DNA of 64,000 nucleotides, from contig NZ_AP019841.1 of assembly GCF_007990445.1 (NCBI RefSeq), positions 620,001-684,000 on the forward strand, given 5' to 3'. Both the position numbers and the translations under genes were made by a program. The DNA is from Leptotrichia wadei (GTDB lineage Bacteria; Fusobacteriota; Fusobacteriia; Fusobacteriales; Leptotrichiaceae). This document shows positions 44,632 through 54,260 of the stretch, one piece after another. Positions within the stretch are counted from its first letter, which is position 1, and the number at the start of each line of letters is the position of its first letter. The notes under the pieces were generated by a model that did no database searches, had not been told where the DNA came from, and was given only the letters and a program-made list of their open reading frames with translations.

Positions 44632-44660
44632 TTGACTTTTATTAAAAAATATAGTATAAA
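44632..44660 (+). promoter_or_regulatory. Promoter of the pilus-like gene island
   Basis: TTGACT (44632-44637), 17-nt spacer, TATAAA (44655-44660), 37 nt before the first pilin gene. Confidence 0.7.
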
Positions 44661-44696
44661 TTTATTAAATAAAAATTAATTAAAAGGAGATTAATT

Positions 44697-45146
44697 ATGA
44701 GTGAAGTTATAAAAAAGGAAAAAAGTAAAATTGAAAAGATGAAAAGAAGGGAGGCAAGTAGAAAATTAAAGGAAAGAGAAAAAGGGTTTACACTTGTGGA
44801 AGTGATTTTAGTAGTGGCGATCATTACGATAATATCGGCGATTGCAGTGCCACAGGTTGGGAAGTATTTGAATAAAGCTAATAGAAGCAAGGTGATCGGG
44901 GCGGTTGCAGAGCTTAATAATACGACAACTTCTTGGAGTATTGATCATGGAGGAGATTCACCTAAAAACTTGCAGGATATTTTGACAGAGCATGGAAATC
45001 TAAATAAACTTGGGATTGGGCTGGATAGCAATGGAAAATTTAAAATTGGAAATATTGAAGGAAATGTAGTTTATCAGGATGGAGAGGTTTTTGCTAAGGT
45101 TGCTGCGGGAAGTAAGGCATTTGCGGGGGAAGAAATTAGGAAGTGA
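44697..45146 (+). CDS. Type IV pilin-like major (pseudo)pilin
   Basis: A 149-residue prepilin. The class III cleavage site is EKGFTLVEVILVVAIITIIS, with cleavage after Gly and Glu at +5, then a hydrophobic helix and the globular domain. The leader before the Gly is about 30 residues and strongly charged (KKEKSKIEKMKRREASRKLKERE), much longer than usual; an internal ATG at 44739 would shorten it. A GspG/PilA-like major subunit is likely because it is first and the best-conserved. Its stop overlaps the next start (TGATG). Confidence 0.85.
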   Translation: MSEVIKKEKSKIEKMKRREASRKLKEREKGFTLVEVILVVAIITIISAIAVPQVGKYLNKANRSKVIGAVAELNNTTTSWSIDHGGDSPKNLQDILTEHGNLNKLGIGLDSNGKFKIGNIEGNVVYQDGEVFAKVAAGSKAFAGEEIRK

Positions 45147-45607
45147 TGAATTGGGAAATAGTAAATAGCGTAATTGAAGTTGTAAAATATTGTATTTTTT
45201 GCAGAATAATTTGGGTTGATGTAAAAAAAAGAATAATTCCTGAAGAAAGTGCCGTTATTTTACTTATTTTAGGACTAATAACAGCAGTTCAAAATGACAA
45301 TTTGGAAAAGTATTATTTGGGAATTTGTGCCTATTCAATGCCGATGATTGTACTTTATATTTTAGAGGATTATTTTGGAAAAATGTTAATCGGCTTTGGA
45401 GATGTAAAGCTGATGATGGGGATTGGGGGGCTTCTGGGATATTTTGAAATAGAAAAAGTGTTAAATTTTTATATGATTTTGTATATTTTTTCAGGGATTA
45501 TTGCTTTTTTATTTTTATTTTTGAAAAAATGGAAAAAGTATGAGTATATTCCATTTGCACCATTTATTGTTATAAGTTATATTATTTTTAGAATTTTTAA
45601 TAAGTAA
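45146..45607 (+). CDS. Prepilin peptidase, short A24 form
   Basis: About 153 residues. An integral membrane aspartyl protease that cuts prepilin leaders: catalytic Asp residues in IIWVDVKKRIIP (about 26) and in GFGDVKLMMGIGG (GxGD, about 92). Only the A24 peptidase core is present; the N-terminal methyltransferase and Cys zinc motifs of PilD/GspO are absent, so pilins may not be N-methylated here. ATG 45146 overlaps the pilin stop by one base; the GTG at 45143 is less likely. Confidence 0.85.
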   Translation: MNWEIVNSVIEVVKYCIFCRIIWVDVKKRIIPEESAVILLILGLITAVQNDNLEKYYLGICAYSMPMIVLYILEDYFGKMLIGFGDVKLMMGIGGLLGYFEIEKVLNFYMILYIFSGIIAFLFLFLKKWKKYEYIPFAPFIVISYIIFRIFNK

Positions 45608-45621
45608 AAGCTGGTGAAAAT

Positions 45622-46086
45622 ATGAAGAAAAATAAGGGAGAAACGTTAATTGAGAGTCTTATTTCAATGTTTTTTGTTACAGTTGCAATTATTCCAGTTT
45701 CAAATTTATTTTTGAAAACGTTTCAGACAGATGTGAAGGTGGATGATTTGAATAAAAAAAATGTAAGCATAGAAAATATGATTGAAATAATAAAGGGGAA
45801 AAAATATGAGGAAATATTGAATTTTAGCGGAAAATATGAGATTTCAAAAGTAGATGATTTTTATAATAGATTTGCAGTTGAAAAAAAGTATCAGATTTTA
45901 AAAAATTTTGAACAAAGGAAGGATAAAAAGGGAAAAATTCAAGAGGATAAGATAAATGTGGAAATAAAGAGGACAGATGGGTATTTTGTAAATGAAACTG
46001 GGGAAAGGGAATATATTTTTGAAATAAATGTTGATAAAATAAAGGATTATTACTTTCCTGATTTTGATAAAAATAGTCAATTATAA
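45622..46086 (+). CDS. Pseudopilin (minor)
   Basis: A 154-residue prepilin-like protein: short basic leader MKKNKG, cleavage site G/ETLIESLISMFFVTVAI with Glu at +5, hydrophobic helix, then a polar domain rich in Lys. It is like the GspI/PilV class. 15 nt after the peptidase gene. A minor pseudopilin role in initiating pilus or pseudopilus assembly is inferred from order and sequence. Confidence 0.8.
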   Translation: MKKNKGETLIESLISMFFVTVAIIPVSNLFLKTFQTDVKVDDLNKKNVSIENMIEIIKGKKYEEILNFSGKYEISKVDDFYNRFAVEKKYQILKNFEQRKDKKGKIQEDKINVEIKRTDGYFVNETGEREYIFEINVDKIKDYYFPDFDKNSQL

Positions 46087-46101
46087 AATATAAGGAGGAT
46101 A

Positions 46102-46575
46102 ATGATTGGGAAAATAAAAAATAAAAAAAATGGCTATTTGCTGGTGGAAATATTAATAAGCATGTTTATATTTTCTGTGCTTGTATTTGTGATTTCTGTA
46201 TTTCTGAAGCGGATGGTTATTATGGAAAAGGCTAAGAAGGACAGCCAGAAAATGTATGAGAAAATGTATTTTTCGATGGATAAAATTGTTTTGGATATAA
46301 GAAATAGAGATATTCAGAAGTTTTCTTATGAAGGAGAAAATAATAATATTTTTGTCAGGGAAAATTTCATAATTTTTAAATTGAATGAAATTTTTTATAA
46401 GATTGAATATGATAAAGGAAAACTTTTTGTTTCAGATGCTGAAAATAATGGAAAGTTTGGAAGTAAGGTGGAAGTAGGGAAATTTGATGAAGCAAAGTTT
46501 GAAAAGGTGGGAAAATTGCTGATTATTCGATTAAAGGAAAATAATAAAGAAGATGTCAGAGTTGTAAAAATTTAG
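46102..46575 (+). CDS. Pseudopilin (minor), GspJ-like
   Basis: A 157-residue prepilin-like protein with leader MIGKIKNKKNG, then YLLVEILISMFIFSVLVFVISVFLKRM; Tyr replaces the usual Phe after the Gly, and Glu +5 is kept. AAGGAGG precedes ATG 46102. The polar domain is beta-rich. Position after a GspI/PilV-like gene suggests GspJ/PilW-like, which is an inference from order. Confidence 0.75.
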   Translation: MIGKIKNKKNGYLLVEILISMFIFSVLVFVISVFLKRMVIMEKAKKDSQKMYEKMYFSMDKIVLDIRNRDIQKFSYEGENNNIFVRENFIIFKLNEIFYKIEYDKGKLFVSDAENNGKFGSKVEVGKFDEAKFEKVGKLLIIRLKENNKEDVRVVKI

Positions 46576-46596
46576 TATAAATTGAGGTTTTGGATA

Positions 46597-47199
46597 ATGA
46601 AAAATAGATATTTTAACGGGATGAGAAATAGAAAATTAGATAGGGGAAAATTAAACTTAAATAAAAAAAGAAATAAAGGGGCAAGTTTAGTTTATGTTTT
46701 GGTAATTTTATCAATAATTTCGGCATTTTCAATTAATTTTGTCTATTATGTGCAGCAGAAGAAGGATATGGTATTTTTGAAAAGTCGTAAGGAAAGCAGG
46801 GTAGAGAAAAAGTTTTTAGTTCAGAAGGAAAATCAGAATGTGGAAAGAATTTTGGAGAGTGGGATTAATTTTGATGGAAATTCAATTTTGCTGGAGAAGA
46901 AGGAGCGGTATTTTGATAGTGTTTTGAAAAAAGATGGACAAAATATTGAATTGAAAAACTTGATATTTTTGGGAAAAGATATTGAAAGTATTGGAAATTA
47001 CAGGATTAAGTCTATAAGTGATGAAAATGATAATGAATATTTGTTGCCGCTTGAGGAAAATAAGGTTTATAGTGAGCTGAAAGTTATTTTTGGAAGGAAA
47101 ATTTTAGGCGAAGAGATTTTATTTTGTGAAAAAGTTGGGTTTAAGAGAGTGAGCCCGCTGGAAGTGGAGATGAGAGTTCTGGAATCAGAATTTTTATAA
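46597..47199 (+). CDS. Pilus-associated protein, PilX/GspK-like
   Basis: About 200 residues. A basic start (KLNLNKKRNKGA) is followed by a membrane helix SLVYVLVILSIISAFSINFVYYV. The G/ASLVYVL boundary looks like a degenerate prepilin site without Glu +5, as in PilX and GspK. ATG 46597 is chosen over TTG 46582 since GAGG lies 9 nt before it. The soluble domain has no recognisable family. Genes before and after belong to the same pathway. Confidence 0.65.
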   Translation: MKNRYFNGMRNRKLDRGKLNLNKKRNKGASLVYVLVILSIISAFSINFVYYVQQKKDMVFLKSRKESRVEKKFLVQKENQNVERILESGINFDGNSILLEKKERYFDSVLKKDGQNIELKNLIFLGKDIESIGNYRIKSISDENDNEYLLPLEENKVYSELKVIFGRKILGEEILFCEKVGFKRVSPLEVEMRVLESEFL

Positions 47200-47225
47200 A
47201 TGATTAAACTAGTAAAGGGGGAGTG

Positions 47226-48647
47226 ATGGAAGAAAAAATAAAAATATATATAAGAAATAAAAATAAAATTTATATATTTTTTAATGATGAAATATATTTT
47301 TTTGAAAATCAGGAATTGGAAATGGCTTTGGAGTCGTTTTTTGAGGAAAATAACGTTGAAAAAAATGTAAAACTAGCTGTAATTTTGCATTATTCGTATT
47401 TTTTGTTTGATAATTTTGATGGAAATGTGGAAGAAACTGGTAAAAGGGAAAATTATATTGAAGATTCAGGAAAAAAAACTGTAAAATTAGAAAGTATTTC
47501 GGAAATTTTAAAGAAAAAAATTAATTTTGTAAAAAGGAAAATGGTTATAAATCATTTGGAAAATCAGTTTTTAGATATTTATTTGGATAAAAGGGAAATT
47601 GTTAGGATAAAAAACTGCTTGAAAAAGTATTCTGCAGTAATTTCAGAATTGAAAGTGGATTTTGAGGCTGTTTATAATTATTATAAGGATGGAAATTTTG
47701 AAGTAAGTCAGAATAATGATTTTGAGAATGAAAAAGTTTCTTTTGAAAATGAAGAAAATTTTCAGGATGTTCATGAAAATACTGAAGAGATTCAAAAAAT
47801 GGAAATTTTTGGAAATGAAGATGCTGATGAAACACAAGAAATAGAAATTATTGAAAATACGGATGGCAATAGAAATTTTGGCGAGATAGAGGAAATTGAT
47901 GTAAATGAGGAATCTTTAGAAAATGAAAATAGTAAGATTGAAATTTTGCAGTTGGGAGAAGAAAATAGTCTTAGGATTTTAATTGAGGATGAGAAAATTG
48001 TTGAGGTTGAAAAAATTGAACTGAAAATTGAAGATGTGGACGATGTTGAAAATTTTGATTTTGGAGATATGGTAGTTGTTGGAGATGAAGAAAATGATGT
48101 AAAAGTTATATTTGCAGGAGAAGAACTTTCAAATAGTCTTGATTTTATAAAGAGAATGGCTATTTTTGATAAGGAAAGTGTAAAAAATATAAAAGTTTTG
48201 GATGTTGTTATTGCTGGAATTCTTATATTTGCATACTTCTTGATTTATAATTCGATTCCGCTTCAGAAAAAAACTGTGGAAAATGAAGTTATCCAGAAGG
48301 AGATAAAGTCGCTGGAGAAGGATTACTTGAAAAGAAAGGCTGAGGAAATTCCTGATTATTCAAAGGAACTTGCGACTCTTCGTGAGATTGATGGCGGGAT
48401 AAAAAGGCGGGAGTATTATTCAGTAATAAAATTTTTAGTTGAAAATAGCAAAAATGGGATTGATTATACGAAAATTAATTATGAAAAGGCAAAATGGATT
48501 GTGCAGGGAGAAATGGAAAATTTTAACAATTTTGAGAGACTTGAGAATAATATTTTAAGAAGGTATCCAAATTCTGAATTGGGATATTTGAAGGATAATG
48601 ACACGGCAACGGTTTTTGAATATGTGATTGAGCCATTTCAAAATTAA
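47226..48647 (+). CDS. GspL/PilM-PilN-like inner-membrane assembly protein
   Basis: About 473 residues. N-terminal cytoplasmic part (1-320) is very acidic, with a Glu/Asn-rich repeat-like stretch (about 155-280) of low complexity. One membrane helix (VLDVVIAGILIFAYFLIY, about 327-345) is followed by a coiled coil and a periplasmic ferredoxin-like domain. This is the layout of GspL or a fused PilM-PilN, which link the ATPase to the pilus. The actin-like motifs of PilM are not clear. A PilO-like gene follows, as expected. Confidence 0.65.
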   Translation: MEEKIKIYIRNKNKIYIFFNDEIYFFENQELEMALESFFEENNVEKNVKLAVILHYSYFLFDNFDGNVEETGKRENYIEDSGKKTVKLESISEILKKKINFVKRKMVINHLENQFLDIYLDKREIVRIKNCLKKYSAVISELKVDFEAVYNYYKDGNFEVSQNNDFENEKVSFENEENFQDVHENTEEIQKMEIFGNEDADETQEIEIIENTDGNRNFGEIEEIDVNEESLENENSKIEILQLGEENSLRILIEDEKIVEVEKIELKIEDVDDVENFDFGDMVVVGDEENDVKVIFAGEELSNSLDFIKRMAIFDKESVKNIKVLDVVIAGILIFAYFLIYNSIPLQKKTVENEVIQKEIKSLEKDYLKRKAEEIPDYSKELATLREIDGGIKRREYYSVIKFLVENSKNGIDYTKINYEKAKWIVQGEMENFNNFERLENNILRRYPNSELGYLKDNDTATVFEYVIEPFQN

Positions 48648-48667
48648 AAAATAATAGGAAGAGAAAA

Positions 48668-49213
48668 ATGATAAAATTAAATTTTAAGATGATAATATTT
48701 GTAGTTGGAATTGTTTTTATGCTGGTAAGTATTAATAAAAAGTATGGGAAGTATAAGGAAATTTTGAATAATAGAAAAATTTTAATTGAAAATAAAAGGA
48801 ATCTGGAAAGTAAAATTGTGAATGTGGTGGAAAGCAAAAATGCCGAAAGAAGTAAAATTATGGGAGAATATAACGAGATAATGGCAATTACAGAGAAATT
48901 ATCGTTTTTATCCATAAAAAATGAATCGGAATTTAAGAAGATGATTTATGTATTTTCACATGATAGCGGACTGAAAATGAAGGAAATTTCAAAGTCTGAG
49001 AATGTATGGGAAAGAAATGGATATAGGCTTAAATATATTCATTTTACAGTATATGGAAGTTTGAATGATTTCGGGAAATTTGTTTATTTTGTGAATAAAA
49101 GCAGAAAATATATTGATACATCTAAAATGTTTATGGAACTTACTAGTGATGGGTTCAAAATCTCGCTGGGATTTATAGAGAAAGTTGAAGATAGAAGTAA
49201 AATTAATATTTAA
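48668..49213 (+). CDS. GspM/PilO-like protein
   Basis: A 181-residue bitopic protein: short cytoplasmic start, one membrane helix (MIIFVVGIVFMLVSI), a coiled coil (YKEILNNRKILIENKRNLESKIV), and a small alpha-beta domain with YIHFTVYGSLNDFGKFVYFVN, typical of PilO/GspM ferredoxin-like folds. Sits between the GspL-like and secretin-like genes, where PilO is normally found. Confidence 0.75.
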   Translation: MIKLNFKMIIFVVGIVFMLVSINKKYGKYKEILNNRKILIENKRNLESKIVNVVESKNAERSKIMGEYNEIMAITEKLSFLSIKNESEFKKMIYVFSHDSGLKMKEISKSENVWERNGYRLKYIHFTVYGSLNDFGKFVYFVNKSRKYIDTSKMFMELTSDGFKISLGFIEKVEDRSKINI

Positions 49214-49302
49214 TGGCAATCTTTTGCAAAAAATGTAGAAGTTGAATTAATGAAAAGGAACGATTTATTGTTAAAAAATTATAAAGAATAAAGGGATCAA
49301 AA

Positions 49303-50550
49303 TTGAAAAAAGGGGGGATTGCAATTTTGATGGAAAAGAAGAAATTTAAGTTTATGACCGCTTTAATTCTGTTTTTTTATTTTTCAGGAAATAATATTTT
49401 TGGGGCAAAAGTGGCTGACTATGTTAATAAAAGCGATGTGGAAAATGCTAAAAAAATATTTATTTATGAAGTTCCAAAGAAAGTGCAGACTGATAATAAA
49501 AAAAAGATAAATGATGGGAATAAAGCCAAAAATAATAGTAAGCAAGGTAGTAAAAATAGTCAGGATGGGCATAAAAATAATAATTCTGTTAATAAAAAGG
49601 AAGAAGATAAAAATAAAGGGAATAGTCAGAATCAAAGCCAAAATCAGGTACAGCAGACTGTAAAGGAAATAAAAAAGAAAACTGGGGAAGTTGATTTAGA
49701 ATATAGAAACGGGAAAGATATTACTGAGGCGCTTAATGGATTCTTTGGATTTGAAGTGATTGGAATTGACAATAAGGTTATTTTTAGTGGGGATGAGAAT
49801 AAAATTGAGGAGATGAAAAAGATTATAAAGTCGCTAGATAAGGAAAAGGAGCAGGTTATAATAAAAGGAACTATAATTGATACAAGTTCTAATTTATTTG
49901 AAAGGCTTGGAATTGATTGGAGCATAAATAGTGATAATGCGGGTGCGAATAAAGATAATTTGGTGGCAAAATTTTTGAATGGAGAGGTTTCGATGGCATC
50001 AATTTTTTCTAAAGGCGGGAAATTTTTAGGAATAGATTTTAATTTACTGAAGGAAAATGGGGATATAAGGATTGAGGCTATGCCAACACTTATGATTATG
50101 GAAAACGAAGAGGGAGAATTGAAGGTTACAGAAGAAGTCCTTGTTGGAGAAAAGAAAACTACGAAGAATGATACTGAATATGTAGAGCCGATTTTTTCTG
50201 AAGCAGGGATTGTTTTTAAAATAAATCCTGAAATTAGGAGAATTAATGGAGTGAAGAAAATTTTGCTTAAAATTGATACGGAAATAAGCAATTTTAGATT
50301 GACTTCGAGTTATAATGCTTCTTCTGGCGCTAAGCAGAAAAATCAGACTAAGACAACGATTACACTGAATAATGGCAGTTCAACTTTTATTGGAGGATTA
50401 AAGCAGGATGTAAGCAAGGAAACGATAAGAAGAGTTCCATTTTTGTCAAAAATTCCTATAATTGGTCCATTGTTTAAATATCGCAGAAATAATAGGGAAG
50501 TAAGGGATATTTATATTGAAATTGAAGCAATTATACAGGATAAAACTTAA
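49303..50550 (+). CDS. Short secretin (PilQ/GspD-like)
   Basis: A 415-residue secretin. Signal sequence FKFMTALILFFYFSGNNIFG, then a Lys/Asn/Gln-rich low-complexity stretch (about 60-115), an N-type domain with VDLEYRNGKDITEALNGFFG, and the secretin core ending in RVPFLSKIPIIGPLFKYR and RDIYIEIEAII. Secretins form the outer-membrane pore for pilus or substrate. It is much shorter than typical PilQ or GspD, having few N-domains. TTG 49303 follows AAAGGGA; ATG 49330 is an alternative. Confidence 0.82.
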   Translation: MKKGGIAILMEKKKFKFMTALILFFYFSGNNIFGAKVADYVNKSDVENAKKIFIYEVPKKVQTDNKKKINDGNKAKNNSKQGSKNSQDGHKNNNSVNKKEEDKNKGNSQNQSQNQVQQTVKEIKKKTGEVDLEYRNGKDITEALNGFFGFEVIGIDNKVIFSGDENKIEEMKKIIKSLDKEKEQVIIKGTIIDTSSNLFERLGIDWSINSDNAGANKDNLVAKFLNGEVSMASIFSKGGKFLGIDFNLLKENGDIRIEAMPTLMIMENEEGELKVTEEVLVGEKKTTKNDTEYVEPIFSEAGIVFKINPEIRRINGVKKILLKIDTEISNFRLTSSYNASSGAKQKNQTKTTITLNNGSSTFIGGLKQDVSKETIRRVPFLSKIPIIGPLFKYRRNNREVRDIYIEIEAIIQDKT

Positions 50551-50701
50551 TGGATAAAATAATTTTTTAGATTTTTTTAATCCCTATAAAAAATTTACAA
50601 ATTATACTGGAAATTTCAAAAAAATGTAGTATAATATTAAGTAAAGGTCAGAATTAAAAATAATTTTAAAATAAAAAATTTTAGTTAGGGAAAGGAAAAA
50701 G

Positions 50702-51703
50702 ATGATTTCAATTCAAAGGATTGAAGAGATAATAAAAAAGTTTAGCAGTGTTAAAATAGCTGTTATTGGCGATATGATGCTAGATGAGTATTTGATTGGA
50801 AAAGTAAATAGAATTTCACCAGAAGCGCCTGTTCCGATTGTAAATATAGAAAAGGAAAGATTTGTATTAGGAGGAGCTTCGAATGTGGCAAATAATTTAA
50901 CTTCGCTTGAAGGGAAAGTTTTTGTTTATGGAGTTATTGGAAATGATGCGAACGGAGAAAAGTTTGTTAAGGAGCTTGAGAATAAAGATGTAAATTCTGA
51001 TGGAATTGTGAAGGATGGAACACGTCCAACAATCATTAAAAGTAGAGTTTTATCTCAAGGACAGCAGTTGCTTAGATTAGATTGGGAAAAAGATACTGAT
51101 ATTTCAGAAGAAATTCAAAATCAGCTTTTGGAAAATTTTGAAAAAAATATCGAAAATATTGATGCGGTATTGCTTTCAGATTATAATAAAGGATTGCTTA
51201 CGAAGCATTTATCTAAAAAAGTAATTGAAATAGCTAAAAAACATAATAAAAGGATAATGGTTGATCCAAAACCGCAAAATTTTAAAAATTATGTTGGAGC
51301 AACTTCAATGACTCCAAATAGAAAAGAAATTTTAGATTATTTTGGAATGAAAAAGTTTACAAGTGAAGAGCAAATTGCTGAAAAAATGGCACAGTTAAAA
51401 GATGAACTTAAATTAGACAGCGTTGTGCTTACTCGAAGTGAAGAGGGAGTTTCGTTATTTAAGACTAAACATAAGAGAATACCAACTGTAGCACGAGAAG
51501 TTTATGATGTAACAGGAGCTGGAGATACCTTTATATCGACATTCTTACTTTCAATATGTGCTGGAGCGGATTTATATGAGGCTGGGGTAATTGCAAATAT
51601 GGCATCTGGAATTGTAGTGGCAAAAATAGGAACAGCTACTGCAACACAAGATGAAATATTGGAATTTTACAAGGACAATGACAATATTTTGAAAAAAATA
51701 TAA
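50702..51703 (+). CDS. rfaE1: Heptose-7-phosphate kinase (HldE kinase domain/RfaE1)
   Basis: A 333-residue PfkB-family kinase that makes heptose-1,7-bisphosphate for the LPS inner core. VIGDMMLDEYLIGKVNRISPEAPVP (about 20-45) is diagnostic of RfaE/HldE kinase domains, with VLGGASNVANNL and the C-terminal VTGAGDTFISTFL carrying the catalytic Asp. The nucleotidyltransferase half of HldE is absent, so it must be encoded separately. It lies inside the pilus-like island with its own leader (50551-50701, TATAAT at about 50630). Confidence 0.85.
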   Translation: MISIQRIEEIIKKFSSVKIAVIGDMMLDEYLIGKVNRISPEAPVPIVNIEKERFVLGGASNVANNLTSLEGKVFVYGVIGNDANGEKFVKELENKDVNSDGIVKDGTRPTIIKSRVLSQGQQLLRLDWEKDTDISEEIQNQLLENFEKNIENIDAVLLSDYNKGLLTKHLSKKVIEIAKKHNKRIMVDPKPQNFKNYVGATSMTPNRKEILDYFGMKKFTSEEQIAEKMAQLKDELKLDSVVLTRSEEGVSLFKTKHKRIPTVAREVYDVTGAGDTFISTFLLSICAGADLYEAGVIANMASGIVVAKIGTATATQDEILEFYKDNDNILKKI

Positions 51704-51777
51704 AAATTGTTTATTATTATTAAAATAAAAAATACAAATAGATAAAAAATATAAAAAAGAGAAAAGGAAGTGAAATT

Positions 51778-52665
51778 ATGGCAGTTATTGCAGCAGTTGA
51801 AGCTGGAGGAACAAAATTTATATGTGGATTGGGGACTGAAGATGGGAAAATTATTGACAGAGTAAGCATTCCAACTACAACACCTGAAGAAACTATGGCT
51901 CAAGTCATTGAATATTTTAAAGATAAGGAATTTGATGTAATGGGAGTTGGAAGTTTTGGACCAATTGATCCTGTAAAAGGTTCTAAAACTTATGGGTATA
52001 TTACAAAAACTCCAAAACCTTACTGGAGTGATTATAATTTGATCGGAGAATTGAAAAAATATTATGATGTTCCGATGGAATTTGATACAGATGTAAATGG
52101 TGCGGCTCTTGCAGAAAGCTGGTGGGGTGCTGGAGAAAATCTTAAAAATGTTATGTATATTACAGTAGGAACTGGAATTGGAGCTGGAGCGGTTGTTGAT
52201 GGGAAAATGCTTCAAGGATTGACTCATCCTGAAATGGGACATATATTTTTGAAAAGACATAAGGATGATAAATTTGAAGGAAGATGTCCTTTCCATAAAG
52301 ACTGTATGGAAGGAATGGCAGCAGGTCCTGCGATAGAAGACAGATGGGGTAAAAAGGGTTTTGAACTTGCTGATAGAGATGAAGTTTGGGATATGGAGGC
52401 ATATTATTTGGCTCAGGCTGTGGTAAATTATATTCTGATTTTATCACCACAAAAGGTAATTATGGGTGGAGGAGTTATGAAACAAAAACAGCTGTTCCCA
52501 TTAATTAGAAAATATGTTTCAGAATTTTTAAACAGCTATGTTCAAAAAGAAGAAATTTTGGAAAAAATTGATGATTTTATTGTTTATCCAGGGCTTGGAG
52601 ATGAAGCGGGATTCGTTGGTTCGATTGCATTAGGAAAAGTTGCATTGGAAAACAGCAAAAAATAA
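51778..52665 (+). CDS. ROK-family fructokinase
   Basis: A 295-residue ROK sugar kinase. VEAGGTKFICGLG (ATP phosphate loop) at the N-terminus, VGTGIGAGAVVDG, catalytic Asp in EFDTDVNGAALAE (about 103), and the zinc-binding set H...C.FH..C in GHIFLKRH and GRCPFHKDCMEG. The EGMAAGPAIEDRWG segment is typical of Zn-containing fructokinases (ScrK/GmuE). It phosphorylates free fructose, distinct from the PTS route at 691-3667. 74 nt after the heptose kinase. Confidence 0.88.
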   Translation: MAVIAAVEAGGTKFICGLGTEDGKIIDRVSIPTTTPEETMAQVIEYFKDKEFDVMGVGSFGPIDPVKGSKTYGYITKTPKPYWSDYNLIGELKKYYDVPMEFDTDVNGAALAESWWGAGENLKNVMYITVGTGIGAGAVVDGKMLQGLTHPEMGHIFLKRHKDDKFEGRCPFHKDCMEGMAAGPAIEDRWGKKGFELADRDEVWDMEAYYLAQAVVNYILILSPQKVIMGGGVMKQKQLFPLIRKYVSEFLNSYVQKEEILEKIDDFIVYPGLGDEAGFVGSIALGKVALENSKK

Positions 52666-52704
52666 TAATTGAATTATAATTAATCAGAGGGGGGATTAAT
52701 TAAA

Positions 52705-53748
52705 ATGAAGAATATTATAAAGAATAAGGAAAGCAAAATAAGTGAAAAAGACTTGCTGTCCTTTACTAAAAGTGTGTATTATCTGTTGAATGGAAAGATT
52801 TCACTAATTGATACACTTGGGATTGTTGCACAGAATTATGATGGAGATTTGAAAATCAGGATAATTCGTACAAAACAGCAAATTGAAAAGGGAGTTTCGC
52901 TTCACAGGGCTTTTTCTAAGATTACTGCAAATAGGGAATTTATGGAAATGGTTAAAATTGGGGAAGAGACAGGAAACTTGGAAATAGTTTTTAAGAATTT
53001 GTATGAAAAGTATGAATTTAATCAGAAAATAAAAAAGGATATAAAAAGCTTGAGCATTTATCCAGTAACAGTTATAATTACAGCATTGGTTATTGTATTT
53101 ATACTGTTAAAATTTGTTGTGCCTAAATTTGTCTTGATTTATTCAGATATTGGGCAGGAATTGCCGAAAGTTACACAAATTGTTATAAATTTCAGTAAAA
53201 TAGCTGATAAATATGGGATTATTTTTTTGATTGCCATAGTTTTTTTATTTTTTGGTTTTAAAAAATGGAAAAAACAAAATGAGAAAATTTTTGAGAAAAA
53301 AATTTTAAGAATAAAAATTATTGGAAAAATGTATAAAAATATTTGTATATTAAATTTTACAAGAAATATGTATTCACTTACAGATGCCAATGTTCCATTA
53401 ATTCAATCTTTAAAAATGTGTACAAATTCTAAAAGTTATGTTTTAAATGAGGAATTGAAAAAAATTATTTTGAAGATAGAAAAGGGTGAAAGTATTCAAA
53501 AATCGTTTAAAAATACAACTTTTTTTGATAATGAATATGTAAGTTTTCTGACAATTGGAGAGAAAACTGGAGAAATGAAAATATCATTTTTTAATTTGAA
53601 TGAAATTTATTATGAAAAAGTTAGTGAAAAGATAAAATGGCTTTTGAAAATGTTTGAACCGATTTCGATTATTTTTATTGGAGTAATTATTGGAATGATT
53701 GTATTTTCAGTTATGCTACCTATTTTTAAAATGGGAGAAATGCTGTAA
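52705..53748 (+). CDS. Inner-membrane platform protein PilC/GspF
   Basis: A 347-residue T2SS/T4P polytopic protein with two GspF domains: LLSFTKSVYYLLNGKISLIDTL ... GVSLHRAF (first) and LNFTRNMYSLTDANVPLIQSL ... GESIQKSF (second), and three membrane segments (about 110-135, 170-190, 315-340). It is the rotor that couples the ATPase to pilin insertion. It follows the two sugar kinases, separated from the rest of the pilus genes. An IStron is inserted 97 nt downstream. Confidence 0.85.
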   Translation: MKNIIKNKESKISEKDLLSFTKSVYYLLNGKISLIDTLGIVAQNYDGDLKIRIIRTKQQIEKGVSLHRAFSKITANREFMEMVKIGEETGNLEIVFKNLYEKYEFNQKIKKDIKSLSIYPVTVIITALVIVFILLKFVVPKFVLIYSDIGQELPKVTQIVINFSKIADKYGIIFLIAIVFLFFGFKKWKKQNEKIFEKKILRIKIIGKMYKNICILNFTRNMYSLTDANVPLIQSLKMCTNSKSYVLNEELKKIILKIEKGESIQKSFKNTTFFDNEYVSFLTIGEKTGEMKISFFNLNEIYYEKVSEKIKWLLKMFEPISIIFIGVIIGMIVFSVMLPIFKMGEML

Positions 53749-53845
53749 ATATTAAAATTGAAAAATTTAATTTTTAAAATTTTAAAATAGTAGTGATAAT
53801 AAAAATAAAAAAACGACTAAAATTAAAAGAAAAAGGATAATTTAT

Positions 53846-54260
53846 TAAATAGTGCAAAAACACTCGCAACTTTAGTCGTGAGATAAATTGCACGAAAATT
53901 TTAGTAAGCATATAGGGAAACTTGTATGTAGACACGGAGCAAAACCGTGCAACAAAGAAACTGAATTGCTGGGAACTCTTAAAGCTAGTATAACCACAAC
54001 ATAATACCTTCGTTCAAATATGGTATAAGTGTGAAGGTAGCGAAAGCAGAAAAAATATACTAGATGATGCAAGGTTAAATTCTAAACATTATGATAATAG
54101 ACAATCAGCAGCTAAGCCTGAAAAGGAAAGTTCAACGACTATCCCTCGTGAGGGGAGTACAATACAAGCGATTGGTATTGGAAGTGGTTTCGCCTAAGTC
54201 CTTGAAATAGGATATGGATAAGATATAGTCTGTGCTTGTTAGAGATAACAAGAGGTTCAA
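53846..54260 (+). ncRNA. Group I intron ribozyme, 5' catalytic part (copy 2)
   Basis: Same core as copy 1: P TTGCTGGGAACTC (about 53966), Q AATCAGCAGCTAAGC (about 54102-54116), R TTCAACGACTATCC (54131-54144), S AAGATATAGTC (54220-54230). One helix near 54003-54044 reads TACCTTC/GAAGGTA, where copy 1 has a different but still partly pairing sequence. All elements needed for splicing look intact, so this copy may still splice although its tnpB is broken. Confidence 0.87.
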
